5,130 nucleotides of DNA from Candidatus Melainabacteria bacterium (GCA_003175915.1 PSRH01000129.1:1-5130); one strand, 5' to 3'. Positions 1-5,130 are shown, counted from the stretch's first letter. Numbers and translations are program-made. Notes: generated by a model not told the origin, from the letters alone.

Positions 1-911
1 TCAATTTCGGTTTGCATATCGGCGAGCATGAAGCGAATCGCCTCAAACTGCGACACCGCCTTACCAAAGGCTTTACGTTCTTTGGCGTATTTATTGGCAT
101 GGTCCCAGGCACCTTGGGCGATACCAACCGCTTGAGCGGCAATCCCGATTCTGCCACCATCCAGGGTTACCATCGCCACTTTAAAGCCCTCGCCAACCTG
201 GCCCAGCATATTTGCTAGCGGAACCGGTGAGTCCTCGAAAAGAATTTGACAGGTCGCCGAGCCTTTGATGCCCAATTTGTCTTCAAGCTTGCCAAAAGTG
301 AATCCAGGCGTGCCTTTCTCGACCAGAAGCGCAACCAGTCCTTTGTGTTTCAGGCTCGGATCAGTTTGAGCGATGACCAGATATAGATCCGCTTCCACGC
401 CGTTGGTGATCCAATTCTTGGCACCATTCAAAATAAAATTGTCCCCCTGGCGCTTGGCCGTACAGGTGGCCGCAGCCGCATCCGATCCTGATCCCGGTTC
501 GGAAAGGGCAAAGGCCCCAAGCATCTGTCCCTTACACAATGGGGTAAGAAATCGTTCCTTTTGCTCCTCGCTACCGAATACCCCTACGGGAGTGGCACAA
601 AGTGAAACATGGGCTGAGTACATAACCGAGGTAGTGGCACACGCTTTCGCTAGTTCCTCTACAACAATGGCGTAGCAAATGTGATCGAGGCCTGCTCCGC
701 CGTACTTCTCCGGAAATGGCAATCCGGCAAAATCAGAAGCAACAAGCAAGTCCCAGTTTTCTCTAGGAAACCGGTGGTTCCGATCTACTTCAGCCGCCCT
801 CGGAGCAAATTCCTTTTCGGCAATCTCCCGAATAGTTTCTTCGATGAGACTTTGCTCTTCCGTCAGCCTGAAGCTAAGCGGAGAATTTTTTAGGGCAGTC
901 GCTGTCAACAT
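1..911 (-). CDS. Acyl-CoA dehydrogenase, C-terminus cut off by the window edge
   Basis: This FAD-dependent enzyme of the acyl-CoA dehydrogenase family oxidises an acyl-CoA to the 2-enoyl-CoA in the cytoplasm and passes electrons to electron-transfer flavoprotein. Reading leftward from the ATG at 909-911 gives 303 codons without a stop. The family is usually about 380 residues, so roughly 75-80 are missing. Residues 16-125 form the helical N-terminal domain, with LPFPEKYGGAG at 64-74. Family signature 1 is seen as FALSEPGSGSDA at 134-145, followed by NGAKNWITNG at 162-171 and the beta domain to about 235. The C-terminal helical domain begins near 240 and contains the FAD-contacting ERKAFGK at 278-284. 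The catalytic glutamate of short-chain members lies near residue 365 and is outside the window, so substrate class (butyryl-, isovaleryl-, 2-methylbutyryl-CoA) cannot be fixed; overall it reads like the short-chain/Bcd group. The ribosome site before the ATG is weak. It is transcribed divergently from the cyclase gene. Confidence 0.95.
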   Translation of the reverse strand, partial: MLTATALKNSPLSFRLTEEQSLIEETIREIAEKEFAPRAAEVDRNHRFPRENWDLLVASDFAGLPFPEKYGGAGLDHICYAIVVEELAKACATTSVMYSAHVSLCATPVGVFGSEEQKERFLTPLCKGQMLGAFALSEPGSGSDAAAATCTAKRQGDNFILNGAKNWITNGVEADLYLVIAQTDPSLKHKGLVALLVEKGTPGFTFGKLEDKLGIKGSATCQILFEDSPVPLANMLGQVGEGFKVAMVTLDGGRIGIAAQAVGIAQGAWDHANKYAKERKAFGKAVSQFEAIRFMLADMQTEI

Positions 912-990
912 AGAGGGATACCTAAGCTAACTAAAAGGTTTTTACCGCTTCCGCTTTCGACCCAAACCAAAATAATAACATTTGCAGACA

Positions 991-996
991 TTTATA
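991..996 (-). promoter_or_regulatory. Possible -10 element for the acyl-CoA dehydrogenase gene
   Basis: Read leftward this is TATAAA, five of six matches to the sigma-70 -10 consensus. It would put transcription start near 985 and give a leader of about 75 bases. No good -35 hexamer is found at 16-18 bases; that position falls in the G/C-rich inverted repeat block, so the promoter would need an activator or is not real. Weak evidence. Confidence 0.25.
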
Positions 997-1001
997 GCGG
1001 C

Positions 1002-1049
1002 GGGCGCTTCCCGTGGAGCGCCCCGACAATAGGCGATCGACGGGGGCGC
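1002..1049. repeat. Overlapping inverted repeats with two alternative pairings
   Basis: The segment GCGCCCC at 1018-1024 lies between two complementary partners. GGGCGCT at 1002-1008 pairs perfectly with AGCGCCC at 1017-1023 across an 8-base loop. GGGGCGC at 1043-1049 pairs perfectly with GCGCCCC at 1018-1024 across an 18-base loop. The two stems are mutually exclusive because they share the middle arm. The block lies upstream of both candidate promoters, which suits an operator. If transcripts start further out it could instead be an RNA switch-like leader. The function is not known. Confidence 0.5.
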
Positions 1050-1078
1050 GAAATGGGAAAATGAGAAGAGATTGTCGG
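1023..1078. repeat. 8-base inverted repeat flanking the centre of the control region
   Basis: CCGACAAT at 1023-1030 is the exact reverse complement of ATTGTCGG at 1071-1078, with 40 bases between them. The right copy overlaps the candidate -35 of the cyclase promoter (TTGTCG at 1072-1077). The arrangement could be a pair of operator half-sites bound with DNA looping, or chance. Confidence 0.35.
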
Positions 1079-1099
1079 TTGAAATTAACCTTGTAGTAT
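1072..1099 (+). promoter_or_regulatory. Candidate sigma-70 promoter of the cyclase gene
   Basis: TTGTCG at 1072-1077 (four of six to the -35 consensus) is followed after 16 bases by TAGTAT at 1094-1099 (four of six to -10). Transcription would start near 1106, leaving a short leader of about 25 bases before the ATG at 1131. The spacer contains the partly symmetric GGTTGAAATTAACC at 1077-1090, a place where a repressor could sit. The match is moderate, and the spacing and location are its main support. Confidence 0.35.
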
Positions 1100-1117
1100 T
1101 GAGACAGTGGGGCACTC

Positions 1118-1123
1118 AGGGAA
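1118..1123 (+). promoter_or_regulatory. Ribosome binding site that decides the cyclase start
   Basis: AGGGAA ends 7 bases before the ATG at 1131, a normal Shine-Dalgarno spacing. The reading frame is also open from a GTG at 1107, but the RBS lies inside that extension. The extra eight residues do not look like part of the receiver fold, so the ATG at 1131 is preferred. Confidence 0.55.
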
Positions 1124-1130
1124 CGAAAAT

Positions 1131-2591
1131 ATGGGCGAAGCACACGTAATGCTTGTGGGGGCGTCAGAAAGCGAAGAAAAGTGGTTAACCACGCTAACCT
1201 CAGCCGGGTTCAAAGTGACAAGCGCCAGCGCCGGCCTGGATGCCTTAAATAAGCTTTCCGAGACAGCGCCAGACGTGATTGTCAGCAAGGATATTCTCTC
1301 TGACCTGAGCGCTTTTCAGTTATGTGCCTTGCTGCGAGTCCATGAAAAAACCGCTAGTTTGCCCTTCATCATTATCGATACAGATTCAAGAAATAATAGT
1401 TCTTTGGCCAAAGAATTGGTCTATCCCGCCGCCACCATCCGCCTTGCTGACCTGGCTCAGGAAAGCTCGCTGATTGGCTTAATTGAAGAGCAGGTAGCGC
1501 TGGGGAAACGACTTGGCTTTCAGGCCGCACCTCTACCTCGAGCACTCTCCCCTTTAAGCCAGGACCTCAAGGAAAAGCAAGGATTGAATGGCGTGCTCGA
1601 TTATTTGATTGCCGAGATGCTTACAGGTAAATATGTGCGCTCGCTTACCAGTGTGCTGACGCCGCACAAGGTGTTTTTGCAGGCATATTTTGAGCTGGTG
1701 GCAAAACTTCTCGATCCCGATCTGATGGCCATTGCAATTGGCAGCCTGAGGAACCCCTGGATTGCTATAAGGAGTAAGTCGACACTGACAGAAACAATGC
1801 TCGCGGAAATAACCAGCGAAATCAAGAACAAACTTCGTTTGACTGACGACCCAGTCGTAGAATTCGATGCCAATAAGTCTGACCTGGTCGATCAGCCTGT
1901 GTCGGAGCGACATCTATTCCCAATTCTGACCGAAACAAGTGGGGTCGGCTTGCTTTTCTTTGGCAATTATTCAGGTAGGGATTTTAACGCCAGCCAGTTG
2001 ACTACCATGAACGCCCTCAGCCGCCATATTAAACCAGTGGTTGAGCTTTTGCTCGCCCAAGCTGAAATTGAGGAGTATCAAAGCCGCGAGGCCTTCAACG
2101 CTGCCGTCGATCAACTTACCGGTCTCTACAATTTGCAATTTATGCTGGGGTTTCTGCAACAACAACTCCTCTTTTCAGTTCGGCATAAATTACCGGTGGG
2201 TTTGATGATCATGGATATCGATAATTTTGCCCGGATCAACTCCAACTTCGGCATGCAGGCCGGTGACGCGGTCTTAGCGAAATTGGGTGCATATCTTCTC
2301 AATGCCACCCGGGCAAGCGATTTATCGGCACGATACGGAGGCGATGAATTTGCCGTGGTCTTACCCAACACGGATCTGCGCGGCGCCCAGGTATTGGCCG
2401 AGAAAATCAGATTAGATATCGAACAAATATCCTTCTTTCAGGGATCGGATAAACCGGGCTCGCGTTTGACCATGAGTATCGGCTGCGCACAGTTCGACAT
2501 GAGCGACTTGAATCCCGAAACAATTCTGAAAGATGCCAAACACGCCTTACAAAAGGCCAAAGACAATGGCAAGAACAGGGTGGCCGGCTAA
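1131..2591 (+). CDS. Diguanylate cyclase with degenerate receiver, GAF-like and GGDEF domains
   Basis: The 486-residue cytoplasmic protein is predicted to make cyclic di-GMP from two GTP. Residues 4-108 have a response-regulator receiver shape, but the acidic pair after strand 1 is replaced (LVGASES at 8-14). The position aligned with the phosphorylated aspartate is Lys53 with Asp54 beside it, so phosphorylation is doubtful. Residues about 178-305 look like a GAF-type sensor (GLLFFGNYSGRDF near 273-285), joined to the cyclase by a helix near 303-325. The GGDEF domain spans about 325-486: DQLTGLYN at 327-334, metal-binding MDID at 361-364, RYGGDEF at 401-407, TMSIG at 447-451 and a KAKDNGKNR end. 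An intact product-inhibition I-site, RASD at 394-397, lies exactly five residues before GGDEF. Catalytic residues are complete, so it should be active and feedback-inhibited. There are no membrane segments or EAL domain. The input signal is unknown. Its stop overlaps that of the convergent cobT gene. Confidence 0.93.
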   Translation: MGEAHVMLVGASESEEKWLTTLTSAGFKVTSASAGLDALNKLSETAPDVIVSKDILSDLSAFQLCALLRVHEKTASLPFIIIDTDSRNNSSLAKELVYPAATIRLADLAQESSLIGLIEEQVALGKRLGFQAAPLPRALSPLSQDLKEKQGLNGVLDYLIAEMLTGKYVRSLTSVLTPHKVFLQAYFELVAKLLDPDLMAIAIGSLRNPWIAIRSKSTLTETMLAEITSEIKNKLRLTDDPVVEFDANKSDLVDQPVSERHLFPILTETSGVGLLFFGNYSGRDFNASQLTTMNALSRHIKPVVELLLAQAEIEEYQSREAFNAAVDQLTGLYNLQFMLGFLQQQLLFSVRHKLPVGLMIMDIDNFARINSNFGMQAGDAVLAKLGAYLLNATRASDLSARYGGDEFAVVLPNTDLRGAQVLAEKIRLDIEQISFFQGSDKPGSRLTMSIGCAQFDMSDLNPETILKDAKHALQKAKDNGKNRVAG

Positions 2592-2602
2592 TTGCTAGCG
2601 GG
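2584..2602. other. Small hairpin centred on the overlapping stop codons
   Basis: CC-G-GCTA at 2584-2590 can pair with TAGC-G-GG at 2596-2602 across a five-base loop, with one internal mismatch. It lies where the two convergent genes end. There is no T-run on either side, so it is not a canonical intrinsic terminator. It may be a weak bidirectional stop or pause, or chance. Confidence 0.25.
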
Positions 2603-3760
2603 TGCAACAATCATCTGGTCGTAAGTGGCATCGATCGCCTTGATTATCTCATTTTCCGAAAACTCCCCTGACAGGCAGGATAGCAAGAGCGCCGCACCCG
2701 CACCACAACCTTCTTTGACGTGACCCTGTTCGTAGAGCTTCAGGCCGTGGTGGCGAGACTGAGAGAAATCAATATCGGCAAAAGCTAACGGTGCCTCTAA
2801 GAGTTGGGCCAAGTGGCGCGTGTCGGCGGCACTATCATTGACTATCCAGCGACTGGTGCAGACGATCAGGTTAGGTTTCCTTTCTGCCTGGGCGCTTTTA
2901 GTCCATAGCCTGCTAAAGATCGCATAGACTGCCAACATTTGAGAACCGCCAGCAAGGATAACCGGAATGCTGTCTGCGGCAGCCAAAGCCATTCCAGCAA
3001 CCACTGCCTGCATTGGATCACCCATGGCGGCAAGAGCAGCCAATGGATCGCTCTTAAAGTACGAGCGTTCTTGGCCAAGTCTGGTCAGACCGACTTGCAG
3101 CAATTCCTGTTTGATCGCCCGATTGGGGTTGGGCAGGCTGGTTGAAATCAATCCGGCTACGTCGTAACCAAGAAGAGTCAACACCGCCAGAGCCGTGGTT
3201 GTACCACCGGGAACGCTCTCCGCTAATACCAGAAATTGGGAACGGCCAGCCAGTTCTTTTCCCATGGCAAAGCCCTCTTCAAACAGGCGATCGACAGTAG
3301 AGCGTGGCTGGGCAAAACCAGTAGAAATGCAATCGGCGACCGTGTTACCCAGAGAAATAAATGAAGCCTGTGGGGTCTGAAATACCCCGCAATCAACAAC
3401 GGTAATCGGCCATTCGAATAATTGAGCACATGCCCTGGTAAGAATTACCGGCGATACCACTCCAGCCGGTGACCTCGGTATCATGCTGCCGGCAGACAGC
3501 TTGCCCATAAGGAGCAAATCTGCATCCAGCGCCGGTGTCAGTCGGCGCGCAGTCGGAGTTGTGCCGGCGGCGGAAACATCGGGCACGTCGCTTACGCGCG
3601 TGCCAGCCAGACAGAGGATGAATTTTAGTTGCCGAACAAGCGGCCGGCAGCGCAAAAGCACGGCAGTGGTGATTCCTTCGGGATCATTGACTACCTTGAC
3701 CGGATGAGGGATTTCCTGCCGGCGAGATTTAAGCGGACTGACGATCGATTCACGACTCAT
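2588..3760 (-). CDS. cobT: CobT-like nicotinate-nucleotide-dependent phosphoribosyltransferase (UPF0284/TIGR00303)
   Basis: The 390-residue cytoplasmic protein resembles the cyanobacterial/archaeal CobT class, which transfers phosphoribose from nicotinate mononucleotide to the lower-ligand base, giving the alpha-ribazole phosphate used in cobamide (B12-type) nucleotide loop assembly. Visible family motifs are LAGTRVSDVPDVSAAGTTP at 51-69, ESVPGGTTTALAVLTLLGY at 181-199, MGDPMQAVVAGMALAAA near 246-262, AGGSQMLAV at 270-278 and EGCGAGAA at 350-357. Glu350 sits in an EGxGA-like motif resembling the region of the catalytic glutamate in classical CobT; that assignment is inference. The length is normal and the frame is intact. 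The ATG overlaps the last 11 bases of the upstream membrane protein gene and its own ribosome site is weak, which suggests translational coupling. No cobalamin riboswitch was recognised upstream. The actual base (dimethylbenzimidazole, adenine or another) cannot be told from sequence. Confidence 0.85.
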   Translation of the reverse strand: MSRESIVSPLKSRRQEIPHPVKVVNDPEGITTAVLLRCRPLVRQLKFILCLAGTRVSDVPDVSAAGTTPTARRLTPALDADLLLMGKLSAGSMIPRSPAGVVSPVILTRACAQLFEWPITVVDCGVFQTPQASFISLGNTVADCISTGFAQPRSTVDRLFEEGFAMGKELAGRSQFLVLAESVPGGTTTALAVLTLLGYDVAGLISTSLPNPNRAIKQELLQVGLTRLGQERSYFKSDPLAALAAMGDPMQAVVAGMALAAADSIPVILAGGSQMLAVYAIFSRLWTKSAQAERKPNLIVCTSRWIVNDSAADTRHLAQLLEAPLAFADIDFSQSRHHGLKLYEQGHVKEGCGAGAALLLSCLSGEFSENEIIKAIDATYDQMIVAPASN

Positions 3761-4721
3761 GGACTAAGTCTTTCATCAACTGACAGAACGGCACCAGGGA
3801 TAGTGGCAAAAGCACAATGCTCGAAATTCCCTGCCAGAGCTCCTGAGCAATGCACAGTTGTAATGTCTCATTAGGCATAAGAGCCGCCCAGGCACTCCAG
3901 CGAACGAAGGTAACAGGGCCACCCAGAAGAATATTGAAAAATACCACAACCGCCGACAACAACAAAAATTGAGGAAGCTTACTTCTCGTCAAAGAAAAGA
4001 CGAGCTTAACAGACTGACCCGGACTGCCGCTGGCAGCCGCCGCCACCGGAACTGAAACAAAAGAAACCACAACAATGAAAATGCCAAGCAGAACTATTAC
4101 GGCAAGCAAAGCTGTATCCGCAAATGGTGGTAAGGAAAAGAGAGGGCCGCCGACGAGATTGCGCGAACTAACCAACTTGGCAGCGGCCGATAAATAGACA
4201 ATAAGAATGGGCAAGAGCATAACGGCAAAAAGCTGGAACCAGAATTGCGTTAAAAAACTACTTCTGGCTCGCACTTCGTCAATGGTCTGACTAAGCTCTT
4301 CCTTCAAGGTATTTTTGTCAGGGGGCGAAGCCTGCCGTTCCAGTTTCAACCAATACCGGCAAAAGGTGGTCAAAACAAAAAGCCATCGCCCGAAACCAAC
4401 GACGAAAAGAACCAGTCCTATCAGCCCAGAAATAAGACAAAAAGCGGCGCTGCCGATTAGTTCGCTTACCGTCATGGGACCGTTGCCCAGTCTTGTATAA
4501 AAACCGACGTTACCGACGACCATGATGATCATGGCGGTGCTAACCAGCACAGCGGGAAGCACGCACTTGGGGGCAAAAACCAAAATATAATTGCTGTTTC
4601 GTCGCCAAAATGCCAGCGAGAATAATGCTTGCCAGGGCTTTGAACTTGAATCGTTCACAGAATTGTTAGCCGGCGATTGGTCTTGCCATTCTTGGCTGCC
4701 GATCTTTTCCTTATCAAGCAT
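3750..4721 (-). CDS. Six-helix integral membrane protein of unknown function
   Basis: I do not recognise the family. The 323-residue product has a polar, Ser/Asn/Gln-rich N-terminus (1-45) without a signal peptide. Six hydrophobic stretches follow, at about 52-74, 87-119, 158-180, 202-227, 250-270 and 297-315. A charged loop at 125-157 (LERQASPPDKNTLKEELSQ region) separates helices 2 and 3, and positive residues there suggest it is cytoplasmic. No catalytic, ATP-binding or transporter signature is visible. The start is the first ATG after an in-frame stop; a GGGGG tract about 12 bases upstream is a poor ribosome site. The gene overlaps cobT by 11 bases and almost certainly shares its transcript. 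A role in cobamide precursor handling or in anchoring the late B12 steps at the membrane is possible but rests only on gene order. It could equally be an unrelated membrane protein. Confidence 0.85.
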   Translation of the reverse strand: MLDKEKIGSQEWQDQSPANNSVNDSSSKPWQALFSLAFWRRNSNYILVFAPKCVLPAVLVSTAMIIMVVGNVGFYTRLGNGPMTVSELIGSAAFCLISGLIGLVLFVVGFGRWLFVLTTFCRYWLKLERQASPPDKNTLKEELSQTIDEVRARSSFLTQFWFQLFAVMLLPILIVYLSAAAKLVSSRNLVGGPLFSLPPFADTALLAVIVLLGIFIVVVSFVSVPVAAAASGSPGQSVKLVFSLTRSKLPQFLLLSAVVVFFNILLGGPVTFVRWSAWAALMPNETLQLCIAQELWQGISSIVLLPLSLVPFCQLMKDLVHES

Positions 4722-4748
4722 GCCAATTAAGAACCCCCAAGCCAGGTT

Positions 4749-4775
4749 GCTTGCCCTTCATCAGTCCGCTTGCCC
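4749..4775. repeat. Direct repeat GCTTGCCC, 19-base period
   Basis: GCTTGCCC occurs at 4749-4756 and again at 4768-4775, exactly 19 bases apart, close to two turns of B-DNA. It lies between the candidate promoter and the start of the membrane protein gene, and in the transcript it reads GGGCAAGC. It could be a pair of binding sites on DNA or RNA, or chance. Confidence 0.4.
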
Positions 4776-4834
4776 GATTTAATATCAATGCCAGCCGTCT
4801 ACCAAGGAGGTCCTGCCACTAATCGTCCTTAGCA

Positions 4835-4864
4835 ATTATATTCAGGCAAATGAGGAGGCTTCAA
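4835..4864 (-). promoter_or_regulatory. Candidate sigma-70 promoter for the membrane protein-cobT operon
   Basis: Read leftward, TTGAAG (4864-4859, four of six to the -35 consensus) is followed after 18 bases by a perfect TATAAT (4840-4835). Transcription would begin near 4828, giving a leader of about 105 bases before the ATG at 4721. This is the best promoter match in the window. The -35 sits in the loop of the hairpin at 4849-4875. Confidence 0.5.
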
Positions 4865-4875
4865 CCTCCCTCATT
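4849..4875. repeat. Hairpin overlapping the candidate promoter
   Basis: AATGAGGAGG at 4849-4858 pairs with CCTCCCTCATT at 4865-4875 (10 pairs with one bulged C) around the loop CTTCAA. Neither side carries a T-run, so it is not a standard intrinsic terminator. It may end transcription of a gene to the right inefficiently or act as an operator, because its loop coincides with the candidate -35. Confidence 0.45.
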
Positions 4876-4890
4876 GCTGTGCTTAATTGA

Positions 4891-4905
4891 CTCAGCTCCG
4901 CTGAG
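4891..4905. repeat. Short perfect hairpin CTCAGC-TCC-GCTGAG
   Basis: Six perfect base pairs close a three-base loop. A second small stem, AGGAT at 4904-4908 with ATCCT at 4913-4917, abuts it. No T-run follows in either direction. It could be part of a structured 3' or 5' untranslated region. Confidence 0.4.
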
Positions 4906-4951
4906 GATTCCTATCCTGTAGTGAATAATCAGTCCGTCTGAGCTGTATTCG

Positions 4952-5119
4952 GGTCCGGAAGGGCAAATTTATGGCCTGAGCCTGTCCTGGCCGGATGCCT
5001 AGTTTATCGCCGTACCCCCCTATCGGGAGGGCTGCCAATATAATAGCCAACTGCTCTTAAAAGTCACCCGTAGGATTCCCATTGGGCATACCCTTCCGGC
5101 CAGACTTCGTTTTCGGACC
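4952..5119. repeat. Set of competing long-range inverted repeats
   Basis: Three perfect complementary pairs overlap each other: CCGGAAGGG (4955-4963) with CCCTTCCGG (5091-5099), CTGGCCGG (4987-4994) with CCGGCCAG (5096-5103), and GGTCCG (4952-4957) with CGGACC (5114-5119). A local stem, CCCCCC at 5015-5020 with GGGAGG at 5025-5030 (including a G-T pair), lies between them. The right arms fall in the possible coding tail at 5064-5130. Structured RNA is possible, but no known class matches. Confidence 0.35.
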
Positions 5120-5130
5120 AGGCGGTCATT
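5064..5130 (-). CDS. Possible C-terminal tail of a leftward gene entering from the right edge
   Basis: Reading leftward from the edge, one frame gives about 21 codons ending in TGA at 5064-5066, with the tail VWPEGYAQWESYG. The residues look protein-like (three Trp, two Tyr, several Glu) and third codon positions are about two-thirds G/C. An ATG occurs at 5127-5129, but it more likely lies inside a longer gene. The fragment is far too short to assign a family, and an open stretch of this length is common by chance. Confidence 0.3.
   Translation of the reverse strand, partial: MTAWSENEVWPEGYAQWESYG

Larger units (their letters stand above)
912..1130. promoter_or_regulatory. Divergent intergenic control region
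   Basis: About 220 bases separate two genes that start in opposite directions, so promoters for both should lie here. No credible small ORF was found. The left part (940-1000) is A/T-rich and the centre (1000-1050) is markedly G/C-rich with overlapping inverted repeats. The right part carries a candidate promoter and a ribosome binding site for the cyclase. Individual elements are listed separately. Confidence 0.6.
4722..5063. other. Intergenic stretch of about 340 bases, no gene recognised
   Basis: Both strands were read for coding sense and none was convincing. It holds a candidate leftward promoter, two compact hairpins, a direct repeat and several longer-range inverted repeats (listed separately). 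No tRNA, riboswitch or known small RNA could be identified by eye. Confidence 0.55.

Noticed and set aside
373..893. Two rightward open frames (373-675 and 681-893)
   Set aside because: They lie opposite the acyl-CoA dehydrogenase, whose leftward frame has clear family motifs throughout. Their translations look non-protein-like.
1033..1040. GCGATCGA, near the cyanobacterial HIP1 octamer GCGATCGC
   Set aside because: It is imperfect, and I found no exact HIP1 copies, so it does not add evidence on the host.
1554..1913. Leftward open frames within the cyclase gene
   Set aside because: They are antisense shadows of the sensor region, rich in His, Cys and Gln without any recognisable motif, and the rightward frame is intact.
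3985..4004. Hairpin CTCGTC / GACGAG with an A-rich loop
   Set aside because: It lies inside the well-supported membrane protein coding region, is only six base pairs, and is compatible with chance.
4804..4810. Perfect Shine-Dalgarno AAGGAGG on the rightward strand
   Set aside because: No ATG, GTG or TTG occurs at a usable distance, and the nearest ATG (4850) opens only 23 codons.
4795..4820. GGAGGTCCTGCCACT, reminiscent of cobalamin riboswitch boxes
   Set aside because: It is on the rightward strand, away from cobT. The other conserved B12 elements are missing and no rightward gene follows.
4952..4962. GGTCCGGAAGG, which resembles the conserved core of SRP (4.5S) RNA
   Set aside because: The following AGCAGCC-like half of the SRP loop and the flanking complementary helix are absent; only the short core matches.
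5039..5044. Perfect TATAAT on the rightward strand
   Set aside because: The -35 position is a run of C, there is no extended -10, and no rightward gene is visible after it.

Overview
The window is about 50% G+C by eye and mostly coding. It carries two complete leftward genes, one complete rightward gene, one leftward gene cut by the left edge, and possibly the last codons of another leftward gene at the right edge. No rRNA, tRNA, CRISPR array, insertion sequence or phage gene was recognised.

The likely source is a bacterium from the non-photosynthetic side of the cyanobacterial lineage (Melainabacteria/Vampirovibrionia, perhaps an Obscuribacter-like organism). This is inference. The cobT-type gene belongs to the UPF0284/TIGR00303 family, which is typical of cyanobacteria and archaea. 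The acyl-CoA dehydrogenase, in contrast, is a fatty-acid or amino-acid catabolism gene that photosynthetic cyanobacteria usually lack. The combination fits a heterotrophic cyanobacterial relative, but no marker gene is present to prove it.

Layout: 1-911 (-) acyl-CoA dehydrogenase lacking its C-terminus; 912-1130 divergent control region with inverted repeats and candidate promoters; 1131-2591 (+) diguanylate cyclase with a degenerate receiver, a GAF-like middle and an intact GGDEF domain; 2588-3760 (-) CobT-like phosphoribosyltransferase of cobamide biosynthesis, whose stop codon overlaps that of the cyclase; 3750-4721 (-) six-helix membrane protein of unknown function, whose end overlaps the cobT start by 11 bases; 4722-5063 a non-coding stretch with a candidate leftward promoter, hairpins and repeats; 5064-5130 (-) a possible C-terminal coding fragment.

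The membrane protein and CobT genes look like a translationally coupled two-gene operon read leftward from a promoter near 4835-4864. The acyl-CoA dehydrogenase and the cyclase diverge from a shared control region. Nothing ties the cyclase functionally to cobamide synthesis beyond the tail-to-tail arrangement. Most of the window is ordinary chromosomal content. The leads most worth following are the unknown membrane partner of CobT, the receiver that has lost its phosphorylation site, and the alternative inverted repeats in the two intergenic regions.
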